This document shows positions 1 to 6,829 of a stretch of DNA of 7,188 nt, in pieces. Made by a program: the position numbers and the translations under genes. The first letter of the stretch is position 1; each line of letters starts with the position of its first letter. The DNA is from Bacteroidota bacterium (GTDB taxonomy: Bacteria; Bacteroidota; Bacteroidia; Bacteroidales; WCHB1-69), in NCBI GenBank assembly GCA_023392945.1, contig JAEWNB010000111.1, positions 1 through 7,188 of the forward strand, read 5' to 3'. A model generated the notes under the pieces. It was not told the DNA's origin. It did no database searches and worked only from the letters and a program-made list of their open reading frames with translations.

Positions 1-256
1 GCCCATACCCAAGTATCATAAAGGGCTTGTTCTTCCCAATCTTGTCACTCCACCGTCCGGAAAATGCCTTAAATAAAGAGGCGGTACTTTCTGCAATTCC
101 TTCAATCAGGGAAATGGAAGTCTTGGATGCTCCAAGCGACAATAAAAATAACGGCATCACACTATAGATCATTTTCGTGGAGGTGTCCGTAAAGAAACTG
201 GTCAATCCCGTGAAAAAGACATTTTTATGTAACCCAAATATTTTTTTATTTCCCAT
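1..256 (-). CDS. MFS transporter, N-terminal part (runs off left edge)
   Basis: This is the first 85 codons of a membrane transporter of the major facilitator superfamily, read on the minus strand from ATG at 256-254. Residues about 12-40 and 45-66 are hydrophobic and fit the first two membrane helices. The loop after them carries MFS motif A, with G67, D71, K72, G74 and K75 in GRWSDKIGKNKP. The stretch LIEGIAESTASL (50-61) resembles a subgroup of Bacteroidota MFS permeases. Substrate cannot be told from this fragment. The in-frame stop upstream (TAA, complement of 287-289) leaves ATG 256 as the only ATG start. No Shine-Dalgarno sequence is visible. The gene is transcribed away from the defence genes. 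Its G+C is about 44% by hand count over 1-180, clearly higher than the rest of the window, so it is probably older chromosomal sequence. Confidence 0.88.
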   Translation of the reverse strand, partial: MGNKKIFGLHKNVFFTGLTSFFTDTSTKMIYSVMPLFLLSLGASKTSISLIEGIAESTASLFKAFSGRWSDKIGKNKPFMILGYG

Positions 257-334
257 AGTGCTGTGTTGAACTAGCTCTTCCCCAAATTAAGTTTGGTGTC
301 TGTACCCAGGTAGCTTTCGGCCTAATTCAGCGCG

Positions 335-342
335 CAAAATTA
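335..342 (-). promoter_or_regulatory. Possible Bacteroidota -7 element for the MFS gene
   Basis: Read on the minus strand this is TAATTTTG, an exact match to the Bacteroidota -7 consensus TAnnTTTG, about 80 bases before the transporter ATG. I see no convincing TTG -33 partner at the expected distance, so this is weak. In an A/T-rich spacer such an 8-mer can occur by chance. Confidence 0.22.
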
Positions 343-396
343 GCAAGATTTTTTTGGAAATTGATATTTTAATGAAATTAATGAATTAGGAACTAA

Positions 397-709
397 CCAA
401 AGCATGAGTTGCTAGAAATAGAAACCTTTAAATCTGAATTTGGCGATGATGGTTTTATGGAAAATTACATGAGAGTACTAGAAATAGCCATTTCCAGCGT
501 GTTGCCTGCTGACGGGGTGGTCGTGATAAATTCTACAATGTTCTATAATTCTCAAAACTTTTTTTTTCTAAAAATGAAGCATTTTTAGAAAAAATGGACA
601 TAAAAAAGATTGTAATAGAAATGAAAAAAAAGCTATTTTTGTAAGGTCAAAATTTACACCAGTAAAAATTAATTATAATAAAGGAAAATTGTTTTGGATA
701 AAACATTAG
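397..709 (+). pseudogene. Frameshifted relic of a small unidentified gene
   Basis: Three consecutive plus-strand frames read like one protein broken by single-base losses in homopolymers. Frame A is open from 397 to the TAG at 586-588 and includes YMRVLEIAISSVLPADG and VVVINSTMFYNSQN. One extra T in the 9-T run at 559-567 would lead into frame B (SKNEAFLEKMDIKKIVIEM), which ends at TAA 642-644. One extra A in the 8-A run at 624-631 would lead into frame C (FVRSKFTPVKINYNKGKLF), which ends at TAG 707-709. The repaired product would be about 100 residues. No clear start codon is visible, so the 5' end is probably lost as well. I do not recognise the family. It may be a decayed gene, homopolymer sequencing error, or chance. 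The opening 60-odd codons without a stop in such A/T-rich DNA argue mildly against chance. Confidence 0.4.
562..594. repeat. Perfect 15-bp inverted repeat, hairpin with 3-base loop
   Basis: The left arm TTTTTTCTAAAAATG (562-576) and right arm CATTTTTAGAAAAAA (580-594) are exact reverse complements around the loop AAG. Only two of the fifteen pairs are G-C (568/588 and 576/580). T-runs flank both sides, so it could act as a weak bidirectional terminator or be a DNA-level palindrome. It lies inside the proposed gene relic, next to the 9-T run where the frame breaks. The repeat is certain; its role is unknown. Confidence 0.6.
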
Positions 710-829
710 AATACACTTCATAATCGCTCAAAGGAACACAATAGTTACATCAATAAGACGAATTAAAACATTTTTAAGAGGGTGATGTGTGGATATTAAT
801 GAGATAGGGGCAATTTTAAAAATAAACAA

Positions 830-1729
830 ATGTCAATTTATAGATTACACATAAGACCTAAAGGTGGAAAAGCAGATACTCAAACTGTTTTTGACTACTG
901 TTTAAGAAAAAAAATTTTAGGTGTTGGATGGAGAATTACTCATGAAACAACTGAATTAGACTGGGAAAATTATTCGAAAAAAGCAACAAAAAAATTCAAA
1001 AAAATTAATGTAGTTAAATATTTAAAAGATAGAATAAAAATTAATGATCTAATTTGGACTAGAGATAACAATGGAGATTACTATTTGGCAAAGGTAAAGT
1101 CAGAATGGAAATATTTCAACACAACGGAAGCAAATGAAAAAGATATTGATATTGCAAATGTTGTTGAAGTTAGTTTTGCAAAAATCGAAACTGAAGAAGT
1201 CCCGGGAAAAGTTATCGCTTGTTTTAGAGCTACTAGAACACTACAAGCAATAAAATCAAAAACTATATATTACTATTCAAAATATCTTTGGAATGAAAAA
1301 AATAAAGATAATAAATTTGAAAATCTTAAAATCAACATCACAGATTATTTTGATTTAATTGATTCAGAAGAACTAGAAGACTTGATTTTTATTTTTTTAC
1401 AAATTCAAGATTATATTGTAGTACCAAACTCTAGAAAAGGAGACACAATGAGTTATGAATTTTATGTAAAAAATAAAGAAACAAAAAAAAGTTTTTTAAT
1501 TCAAGTTAAATCAGGAAACACTTCAATAGATTTAGCAAATTACAACAAGTCAGATGAAAATTATATTTTATTTCAGTCTAATAATATTTATGTAAATCGA
1601 AATTTAGAAAGTGAGAAAATTTCAGTGATTGATAATAAAGTAATTAAAAAATTTATTGATGACTATTATGAATTTTTACCAAAAACAATTCAAAAGAAAA
1701 TAGAAATAATAAGAAAAATAAACAGCTAA
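830..1729 (+). CDS. PUA/EVE-like plus Mrr-like nuclease, candidate type IV restriction enzyme
   Basis: This 299-residue protein has two parts. Residues 1-140 resemble a PUA/EVE-type module: a start YRLHIRP, then GVGW (31-34), INDLIWTRD (71-79), Y84-Y85 with LAKV (86-89), W93, and VPGKVIACF (124-132). EVE-family domains in restriction proteins read modified bases. Residues about 172-270 look like a PD-(D/E)xK nuclease of the Mrr type: helix ELEDLIFIFL (181-190) with E183/D184, an acidic residue at E210 (with D205 as alternative), then the Q225-V226-K227 catalytic motif followed by SG. I infer a cytoplasmic endonuclease that senses modified or foreign DNA. The domain assignments rest on pattern recognition, not a search. 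ATG 830 is the only start after the in-frame TGA at 800-802. G+C is very low (15-28% in hand-counted samples). No terminator is evident before hsdR, but the 138-bp gap suggests a separate promoter for that operon. Confidence 0.62.
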   Translation: MSIYRLHIRPKGGKADTQTVFDYCLRKKILGVGWRITHETTELDWENYSKKATKKFKKINVVKYLKDRIKINDLIWTRDNNGDYYLAKVKSEWKYFNTTEANEKDIDIANVVEVSFAKIETEEVPGKVIACFRATRTLQAIKSKTIYYYSKYLWNEKNKDNKFENLKINITDYFDLIDSEELEDLIFIFLQIQDYIVVPNSRKGDTMSYEFYVKNKETKKSFLIQVKSGNTSIDLANYNKSDENYILFQSNNIYVNRNLESEKISVIDNKVIKKFIDDYYEFLPKTIQKKIEIIRKINS

Positions 1730-1812
1730 CAACACCTATGTATTATTGCCAAAAAAGTATTTATTGTGAGTTTGCCAACGTGCCACTGAAAGACAGCGAC
1801 TTATTTGAATAA

Positions 1813-1841
1813 TTGGTATTGAGGATTTAAAACAAACTTTG
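1813..1841 (+). promoter_or_regulatory. Possible promoter of the hsdR-hsdMS operon
   Basis: TTG at 1813-1815 and AAACTTTG at 1834-1841 are separated by 18 bases, matching the Bacteroidota TTG / TAnnTTTG layout with one mismatch, and would leave a leader of roughly 20 bases before ATG 1868. A second, equally weak pair lies upstream: TTG 1746-1748 with TGAGTTTG 1767-1774, also 18 bases apart. The sequence alone does not decide between them, and readthrough from the nuclease gene is also possible. Confidence 0.25.
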
Positions 1842-1867
1842 TGATTTTAAAATAGAACAGAATTGTA

Positions 1868-4399
1868 ATGTCAAAAGAAGCTAAAGCAAGAATAAAAATC
1901 AATAAACTGCTTGAAGAAGCAGAATGGCGTTTCTTTGACTCCAAAGAAGGCAAAGCCAACATTGTACTTGAGAATAAAACAAAACTAACTCAAACCGAAT
2001 TAGATGAATTCGGAGAAAATTTTGAAAAGACGAAAAATGGCTTCATTGACTACTTATTACTTGATGACAAGGGTTTCCCTTTCATTGTTTTAGAAGCAAA
2101 GAAAGAAGAAATAAACCCACTTTTTGCTAAGGAACAAGCCAGAAAGTATGCGCAATCTCAAAACTGTAGATTCGTAATTCTTTCAAATGGAAATTTGCAT
2201 TATTTCTGGGATTTGCAAAGAGGCAATCCGAATATTATTGCAACATTTCCAAAACCTGAAACTGTTATCGGATATACGGGATTTAAACCAAATGCTGAAG
2301 CATTAATAAATGAAAAAGTAAAAGAAGATTACATTGTAAAAACTCAAAAACCGGATTATGCAAGCGACCCGAGATATATTGATGAATCACAACGCAGTGC
2401 ATTTATTGAAGAAAACAAATTAAGGTTTTTGCGGAACTATCAGGTTAGAGCTATTGAACGGATACAGGAAGAAGTTAAAGAAGGCAAAGACCGCTTTTTG
2501 TTTGAAATGGCAACTGGCACTGGGAAAACTCTAACTTCAGCAGCAGTTATTAAATTGTTTTTACGGACTGGAAACGCAAGACGAGTTTTATTTTTGGTTG
2601 ACCGTTTGGAATTGGAAGACCAAGCAGATAAAGCTTTTAAAGAATATCTTAGAACTGATTATAAGTGCAGTATTTATAAAGAAAACAGAGATGATTGGCG
2701 ACAAGCAGAAATTGTAGTATCGACAGTGCAATCATTTCTTTTCAAAAACAAATACAAAAGAATTTTCTCTCGAACTGACTTTGATCTTGTAATTTCTGAT
2801 GAAGCGCATAGAAGTATCGGAGGTAACAGCAGGGCTGTTTTTGAGTATTTTATAGGTTACAAGTTAGGTCTGACAGCAACACCAAAGGACTATTTAAAAA
2901 AGATTGATGCAGGTGCGTTAAGCGAAAAAGACCCAAGAGAATTAGAAAGGAGAATGCTTTTAGACACTTACACAACCTTTGGTTGCGAAGATGGAAAACC
3001 GACCTTTCAATATAGTCTTTTAAACGGTGTTAAAGATGGTTTTTTGGTAAATCCATGTGTTGTAGATGCAAGAACAGAAATAACCACACAGTTATTAAGC
3101 GATGAAGGTTACACGGTTGAAATAACAGACGATAATGGAGAAGAAACCTTAACTACTTTTTCACAACGTGATTTTGAAAAGAAATTGTTTTCCGAGAACA
3201 CTAACCGTATATTCTGTAAAACATTTTTAGAAAACGCATATAAAGACCCTATTTCAAGGGAAATTGGTAAATCAATCGTATTCTGTGTGAGTCAAAATCA
3301 TGCTGCTAAAATTACTCAAATTCTCAATGAATTTGCCGATAAGATGTTCCCGGGCAAATATCAATCTGATTTTGCTATGCAAGTTACCTCATGGATTCCC
3401 GATGCACAGCAATTAACTATTAACTTTACCAACAATCGTTTAGGTGGCAAAGGAAACTTTCATGATTTATACCAAACAAGCAAAACTCGTGTTTGTGTTA
3501 CAGTCGGAATGATGACAACAGGTTATGATTGTCCGGATATTTTGAATATCAGTTTGATGCGACCAATTTTCTCACCAACCGACTTTATTCAAATTAAAGG
3601 TAGAGGAACAAGAAAATTCAATTTTGCAAATAAAGAAGTTTTAAAGGATAAAGGATTAATTGAAAACATATCGGAAGAAAATCTTCATAAGTCGAGGTTT
3701 AAACTATTTGACTTCTTTGCAAACTGCGAGTATTTTGAGGAAAAATTTAATTACGATGAAGTTTTAAAGTTACCACCAAAAGGAACTTCAACCGAAGGCG
3801 GTTATGGAGGTGGTTATGTTGTTGATGAATACGATAGCACAAAACTCGACCCCTTAAAGACTATTACAGTCAATAAAATTGGGCTTGAAGGAATGAAGAT
3901 TGACAGAATGTATTTTGAAAAATTTGAAGATAAAGTAAAAGAGGATGACAAAATCAAAGAATTAGTTCAGCAAAAGGATTTTGATGCAATAGAACAATAC
4001 ATTATCAGTCAAATTTTTGATAAACCAGAGGAGTTTTACAATATTAGCAAACTACGGAATTCAATAAAAATTGATAGGCGTTTATCATTAAGGGAAATTA
4101 TTGAAAAAATCTTTGGTTTTATTCCATATTTTAAATCTAAGGACGAACTCCTTGACGAAGAATTTGAGAAGTTTGACAGTCGTTATTTACCCCCCGAAGA
4201 ATATTTCACATTCGCAAGGGATTATTTTAAAAGTTACATTACAGACTCTGAATTCAGAGATATAATTGAGAATAAAAAATATGCATTATTAAACACCAAT
4301 CCCAATGGTGATGTATTCAGAAAACTATCGCCAGAGTTGCGTTTTGCAATACCTGAGTACATAAAAGATAATGTATCACTAAATAAATTTGTTGCATAA
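1868..4399 (+). CDS. hsdR: Type I restriction enzyme R subunit (HsdR)
   Basis: This 843-residue subunit cuts DNA and drives ATP-dependent translocation in a type I restriction complex. The N-terminal nuclease domain shows D61, then E76-A77-K78 (PD-(D/E)xK), followed by Q90-xxx-Y94, the QxxxY motif typical of HsdR. The SF2 helicase core follows: Walker A ATGTGKT (215-221), FLVDR (242-246), DEAH box (311-314), LTATP (335-339), SIVFCVSQ (469-476), TTGYD (550-554) and motif VI QIKGRGTR (575-582). The C-terminal part from about 610 (KLFDFFANCEYF) resembles the EcoEI-type R C-terminal region, which contacts the methyltransferase. All catalytic residues are present, so it should be active. The length is close to that of short, EcoEI-like HsdR proteins. 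ATG 1868 follows an in-frame TAG at 1853-1855. The start context is A/T-rich with no Shine-Dalgarno. The stop TAA touches the next ATG with no gap, so translation of hsdMS is probably coupled. Confidence 0.96.
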   Translation: MSKEAKARIKINKLLEEAEWRFFDSKEGKANIVLENKTKLTQTELDEFGENFEKTKNGFIDYLLLDDKGFPFIVLEAKKEEINPLFAKEQARKYAQSQNCRFVILSNGNLHYFWDLQRGNPNIIATFPKPETVIGYTGFKPNAEALINEKVKEDYIVKTQKPDYASDPRYIDESQRSAFIEENKLRFLRNYQVRAIERIQEEVKEGKDRFLFEMATGTGKTLTSAAVIKLFLRTGNARRVLFLVDRLELEDQADKAFKEYLRTDYKCSIYKENRDDWRQAEIVVSTVQSFLFKNKYKRIFSRTDFDLVISDEAHRSIGGNSRAVFEYFIGYKLGLTATPKDYLKKIDAGALSEKDPRELERRMLLDTYTTFGCEDGKPTFQYSLLNGVKDGFLVNPCVVDARTEITTQLLSDEGYTVEITDDNGEETLTTFSQRDFEKKLFSENTNRIFCKTFLENAYKDPISREIGKSIVFCVSQNHAAKITQILNEFADKMFPGKYQSDFAMQVTSWIPDAQQLTINFTNNRLGGKGNFHDLYQTSKTRVCVTVGMMTTGYDCPDILNISLMRPIFSPTDFIQIKGRGTRKFNFANKEVLKDKGLIENISEENLHKSRFKLFDFFANCEYFEEKFNYDEVLKLPPKGTSTEGGYGGGYVVDEYDSTKLDPLKTITVNKIGLEGMKIDRMYFEKFEDKVKEDDKIKELVQQKDFDAIEQYIISQIFDKPEEFYNISKLRNSIKIDRRLSLREIIEKIFGFIPYFKSKDELLDEEFEKFDSRYLPPEEYFTFARDYFKSYITDSEFRDIIENKKYALLNTNPNGDVFRKLSPELRFAIPEYIKDNVSLNKFVA

Positions 4400-6829
4400 A
4401 TGTTAGACCAAGAAACAAAACGCAGAATTGATACTGCGAGAGATATTTTAGTAGGAAAACTACCAAACCCACAAAGTCAGGTGGAGCAAATTACCATTGC
4501 CATGATATACAAATTTATGGACGATATGGATAAAGAAGCTATGGAATTTGGTGGAGACGCTAGTTTTTTTGCTGGTGATTACGAAAAATACAGTTGGACA
4601 AAAATATTTGACCCTAAATTGGGCGGATATGAGATGTTAGCACTTTATGGAGAAGCCATTGTAAAACTCAACCAAAATCCAAACATACCGCAACTTTTCA
4701 GAGATATATTTAAAAATGCTTATTTGCCGTACAGAGACCCTGAGACATTAAAAATGTTTTTGAAAGTAATCAATGAATTTCATTACGACCATAGCGAAAA
4801 ACTGGGTGATGCTTTTGAATACCTGTTATCAGTTTTGGGCAGTCAGGGGGATGCAGGACAATTCCGTACACCCCGCCACATTATTGATTTTATGGTTGCC
4901 ATTATACAACCCAAAAAAGATGAAAGCATTTGTGACCCTGCTTGTGGAACTGCCGGTTTTTTAATTTCTTCGTACAAACACATTCTGAACGAAAATACCA
5001 AAAAGAACAAAGGTGATTTACTTTCGCCCGATGAACGAAAAAAGCTAATAAATAATTTTGTTGGTTACGATATTTCTTCCGAAATGGTGCGTTTGAGTTT
5101 GGTAAATATGTATTTGCATGGCTTTACAACACCCAAAATATTTGAATATGATTCTTTAACCTATACTGACCGTTGGGGAGATACATTCGACATTATAATG
5201 GCTAATCCGCCTTTTATGACACCAAAAGGAGGTATCCGCCCGCATAAAAAATTTGCAATGCAAGCAAATCGTAGCGAGGTGCTTTTTGTTGACTATATCA
5301 TGGAACATATAAACCCGACAACCGGTCGTGCAGCAGTGATTGTTCCCGAAGGGATTATTTTTCAGAGTGCCACTGCTTACAAAGCATTGCGGAAATTGCT
5401 GGTTGAAAAGAACTTTTTGTACGGAGTGGTAAGTTTACCGGCAGGTATTTTTCAACCGTATAGCGGTGTGAAAACTTCCATTCTCTTATTAGATAAAACT
5501 CTTACAAAAAAAACTGATAAAATCCTTTTCATAAAAATTGAAAACGATGGATACACTTTAGGAGCACAAAGAAAAGAACTTAAAACAAGTGATTTACCTG
5601 ATGCTACAAACTTTATTAAGCAGTACATTACAGCTATTCGTAATAAAGATTTTTCATTAATTGATTTTGATCATTTACCTTTATACTCGATTGCTGTTGA
5701 AAGAAGCAGAATAAAAGAAAATGGTGATTACAATCTAAGCGGAGATAGATATAAAGACAGTATTGCAAAAAAACTCTCTAAATTCGATTTAGTTGAATTA
5801 AGCGAAGTTTGTGATCTTTATCAACCTCAAACTATTAGCGCAAGTGATTTCAAAGAAAATGGGGAATACAAAGTTTTCGGTGCAAACGGTGTAATTGGTT
5901 ATTACGATAAATACAATCATGAAGATTCGGAAGTACTAATAACATGTAGAGGCGCAACATGTGGAACAATAAATTTTTCTGATCCAAAGTCTTGGATTAC
6001 AGGTAATGCAATGGTTGCTAAACCAATTGATGACAGAATATATAAGAGGTTTTTATTCCATTTATTAAAGGCTTCAGATTTGAGTTCAGTAATTACTGGA
6101 GCTGCCCAACCTCAAATTACAAGAGCTTCTTTGTCTCCTTTCAGAATACCTTTGCCACCAATTACGGTTCAATCAGAAATCGAAATCAAAATAGAGCAAT
6201 ACGAGAAAATAATAGCCGGAGCCAAACAAGTAGTAGAAAACTACAACCCCCATATTGATATTAAACCTGAGTGGGAAATGGTGGAGTTAGGAAAGGTTTT
6301 GGAAAAAGTTAACAATAATATTAACCCACAAGAATTTGAAGGTGATGTTTTTTATATTGGGCTAGAAAATATTGAGCAAAACACAGGAACTTTAATCGGA
6401 AATATAGTCTCTCAGTTTTCTGAGATTAAAAGTTTAAAAACGAAATTTGTTATTGGAGATATACTTTATGGTAAGCTTCGTCCAAATTTAAACAAAGTTT
6501 TTTTAGCAACTATTGATGGAATATGCTCAACTGATATTTTTGTTTTACGAGAAAAGAATGCAATTTCAAATTCAAAATTTTATTCAAATTATCTAATAAG
6601 TGATAAGTTTAATGCTGAAGTGTTGAAAGGCTTAAAGGGAGCACAATTACCTAGAGTTGGATATGAATATTTTTCATTAATAAAAGTTCCTTTACCCCCT
6701 TTATCCGAGCAAGAAGCTATAGTTGCCCAAATCGAAAAAGAACAACAACTAGTAAATGCAAACAAAGAGCTGGTTAATTTATACGAGCAGAAAATTAAAG
6801 ACGAAATCAGTAAACTTTGGGTGAAATAA
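4400..6829 (+). CDS. hsdMS: Fused type I methyltransferase and specificity protein (HsdM-HsdS)
   Basis: One 809-residue protein joins the adenine-N6 methyltransferase and the DNA-recognition subunit. Residues 1-445 are HsdM: N-terminal helices from about 30, GQFRTP (153-158), SAM-binding motif DPACGTAG (179-186), FVGYD (220-224) and catalytic NPPF (269-272). YNLSGDRY (444-451) matches the usual HsdM C-terminal end. HsdS follows without a stop. TRD1 spans about 460-582, including YKVFGANGVIGYYDKY and LITCRGATCGTINFSD. A helical spacer starting PLPP spans about 584-620. TRD2 spans about 625-762, starting WEMVELGKV and including YIGLENIEQNTG, GDILYGKLRPN and GICSTDIFVLR. A second helical spacer (PLPPLSEQEAIVAQIEKE) runs to the C-terminus. 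Two complete TRDs imply a bipartite target, but its bases cannot be read here. The gene starts directly at the hsdR stop and its last base overlaps the next ATG (TAATG). It protects host DNA and guides HsdR. Confidence 0.95.
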   Translation: MLDQETKRRIDTARDILVGKLPNPQSQVEQITIAMIYKFMDDMDKEAMEFGGDASFFAGDYEKYSWTKIFDPKLGGYEMLALYGEAIVKLNQNPNIPQLFRDIFKNAYLPYRDPETLKMFLKVINEFHYDHSEKLGDAFEYLLSVLGSQGDAGQFRTPRHIIDFMVAIIQPKKDESICDPACGTAGFLISSYKHILNENTKKNKGDLLSPDERKKLINNFVGYDISSEMVRLSLVNMYLHGFTTPKIFEYDSLTYTDRWGDTFDIIMANPPFMTPKGGIRPHKKFAMQANRSEVLFVDYIMEHINPTTGRAAVIVPEGIIFQSATAYKALRKLLVEKNFLYGVVSLPAGIFQPYSGVKTSILLLDKTLTKKTDKILFIKIENDGYTLGAQRKELKTSDLPDATNFIKQYITAIRNKDFSLIDFDHLPLYSIAVERSRIKENGDYNLSGDRYKDSIAKKLSKFDLVELSEVCDLYQPQTISASDFKENGEYKVFGANGVIGYYDKYNHEDSEVLITCRGATCGTINFSDPKSWITGNAMVAKPIDDRIYKRFLFHLLKASDLSSVITGAAQPQITRASLSPFRIPLPPITVQSEIEIKIEQYEKIIAGAKQVVENYNPHIDIKPEWEMVELGKVLEKVNNNINPQEFEGDVFYIGLENIEQNTGTLIGNIVSQFSEIKSLKTKFVIGDILYGKLRPNLNKVFLATIDGICSTDIFVLREKNAISNSKFYSNYLISDKFNAEVLKGLKGAQLPRVGYEYFSLIKVPLPPLSEQEAIVAQIEKEQQLVNANKELVNLYEQKIKDEISKLWVK

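Larger units (their letters stand above)
257..829. other. Gene-poor spacer between MFS gene and defence genes
   Basis: This 573-bp stretch has no intact gene. It separates two divergent units: the transporter on the minus strand and the nuclease gene on the plus strand. It contains a candidate minus-strand -7 element (335-342), a probable frameshifted gene relic (about 397-709) and a perfect inverted repeat (562-594). From about 710 to 829 I see only A/T-rich sequence with many stops in every frame and no convincing promoter for the gene at 830. A TATAAT at 674-679 lacks a -35 partner. No tRNA, insertion sequence or tandem repeat was found. Confidence 0.7.

Noticed and set aside
674..679. TATAAT, E. 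coli-like -10 box upstream of the nuclease gene
   Set aside because: No -35-like hexamer lies at the right distance, it is about 150 bases from the start codon, and Bacteroidota promoters use a different consensus. Chance is likely in A/T-rich DNA.
1727..1803. Integron attC-like site after the nuclease stop, from CTAACAACACC near a TTGCC/GCCAAC region
   Set aside because: The expected complementary right-hand core and long imperfect hairpin are missing, and no integron integrase is present.
4773..4964. 63-codon plus-strand open frame
   Set aside because: It lies wholly inside hsdMS in another frame, across the SAM-binding region, which is clearly the coding frame.
6146..6826. Possible phase-variable inversion or duplication in the specificity half, from the two similar PLPP spacers
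   Set aside because: The similarity is at protein level only (PLPP followed by a helix). The two DNA segments share no long identical run, direct or inverted, and no recombinase or second hsdS copy is present in the window.
6817..6828. TTG start four codons upstream of ATG 6829 for the small gene
   Set aside because: ATG 6829 overlaps the hsdMS stop as TAATG, a typical coupled start, and the four extra residues (MGEI) add nothing recognisable.
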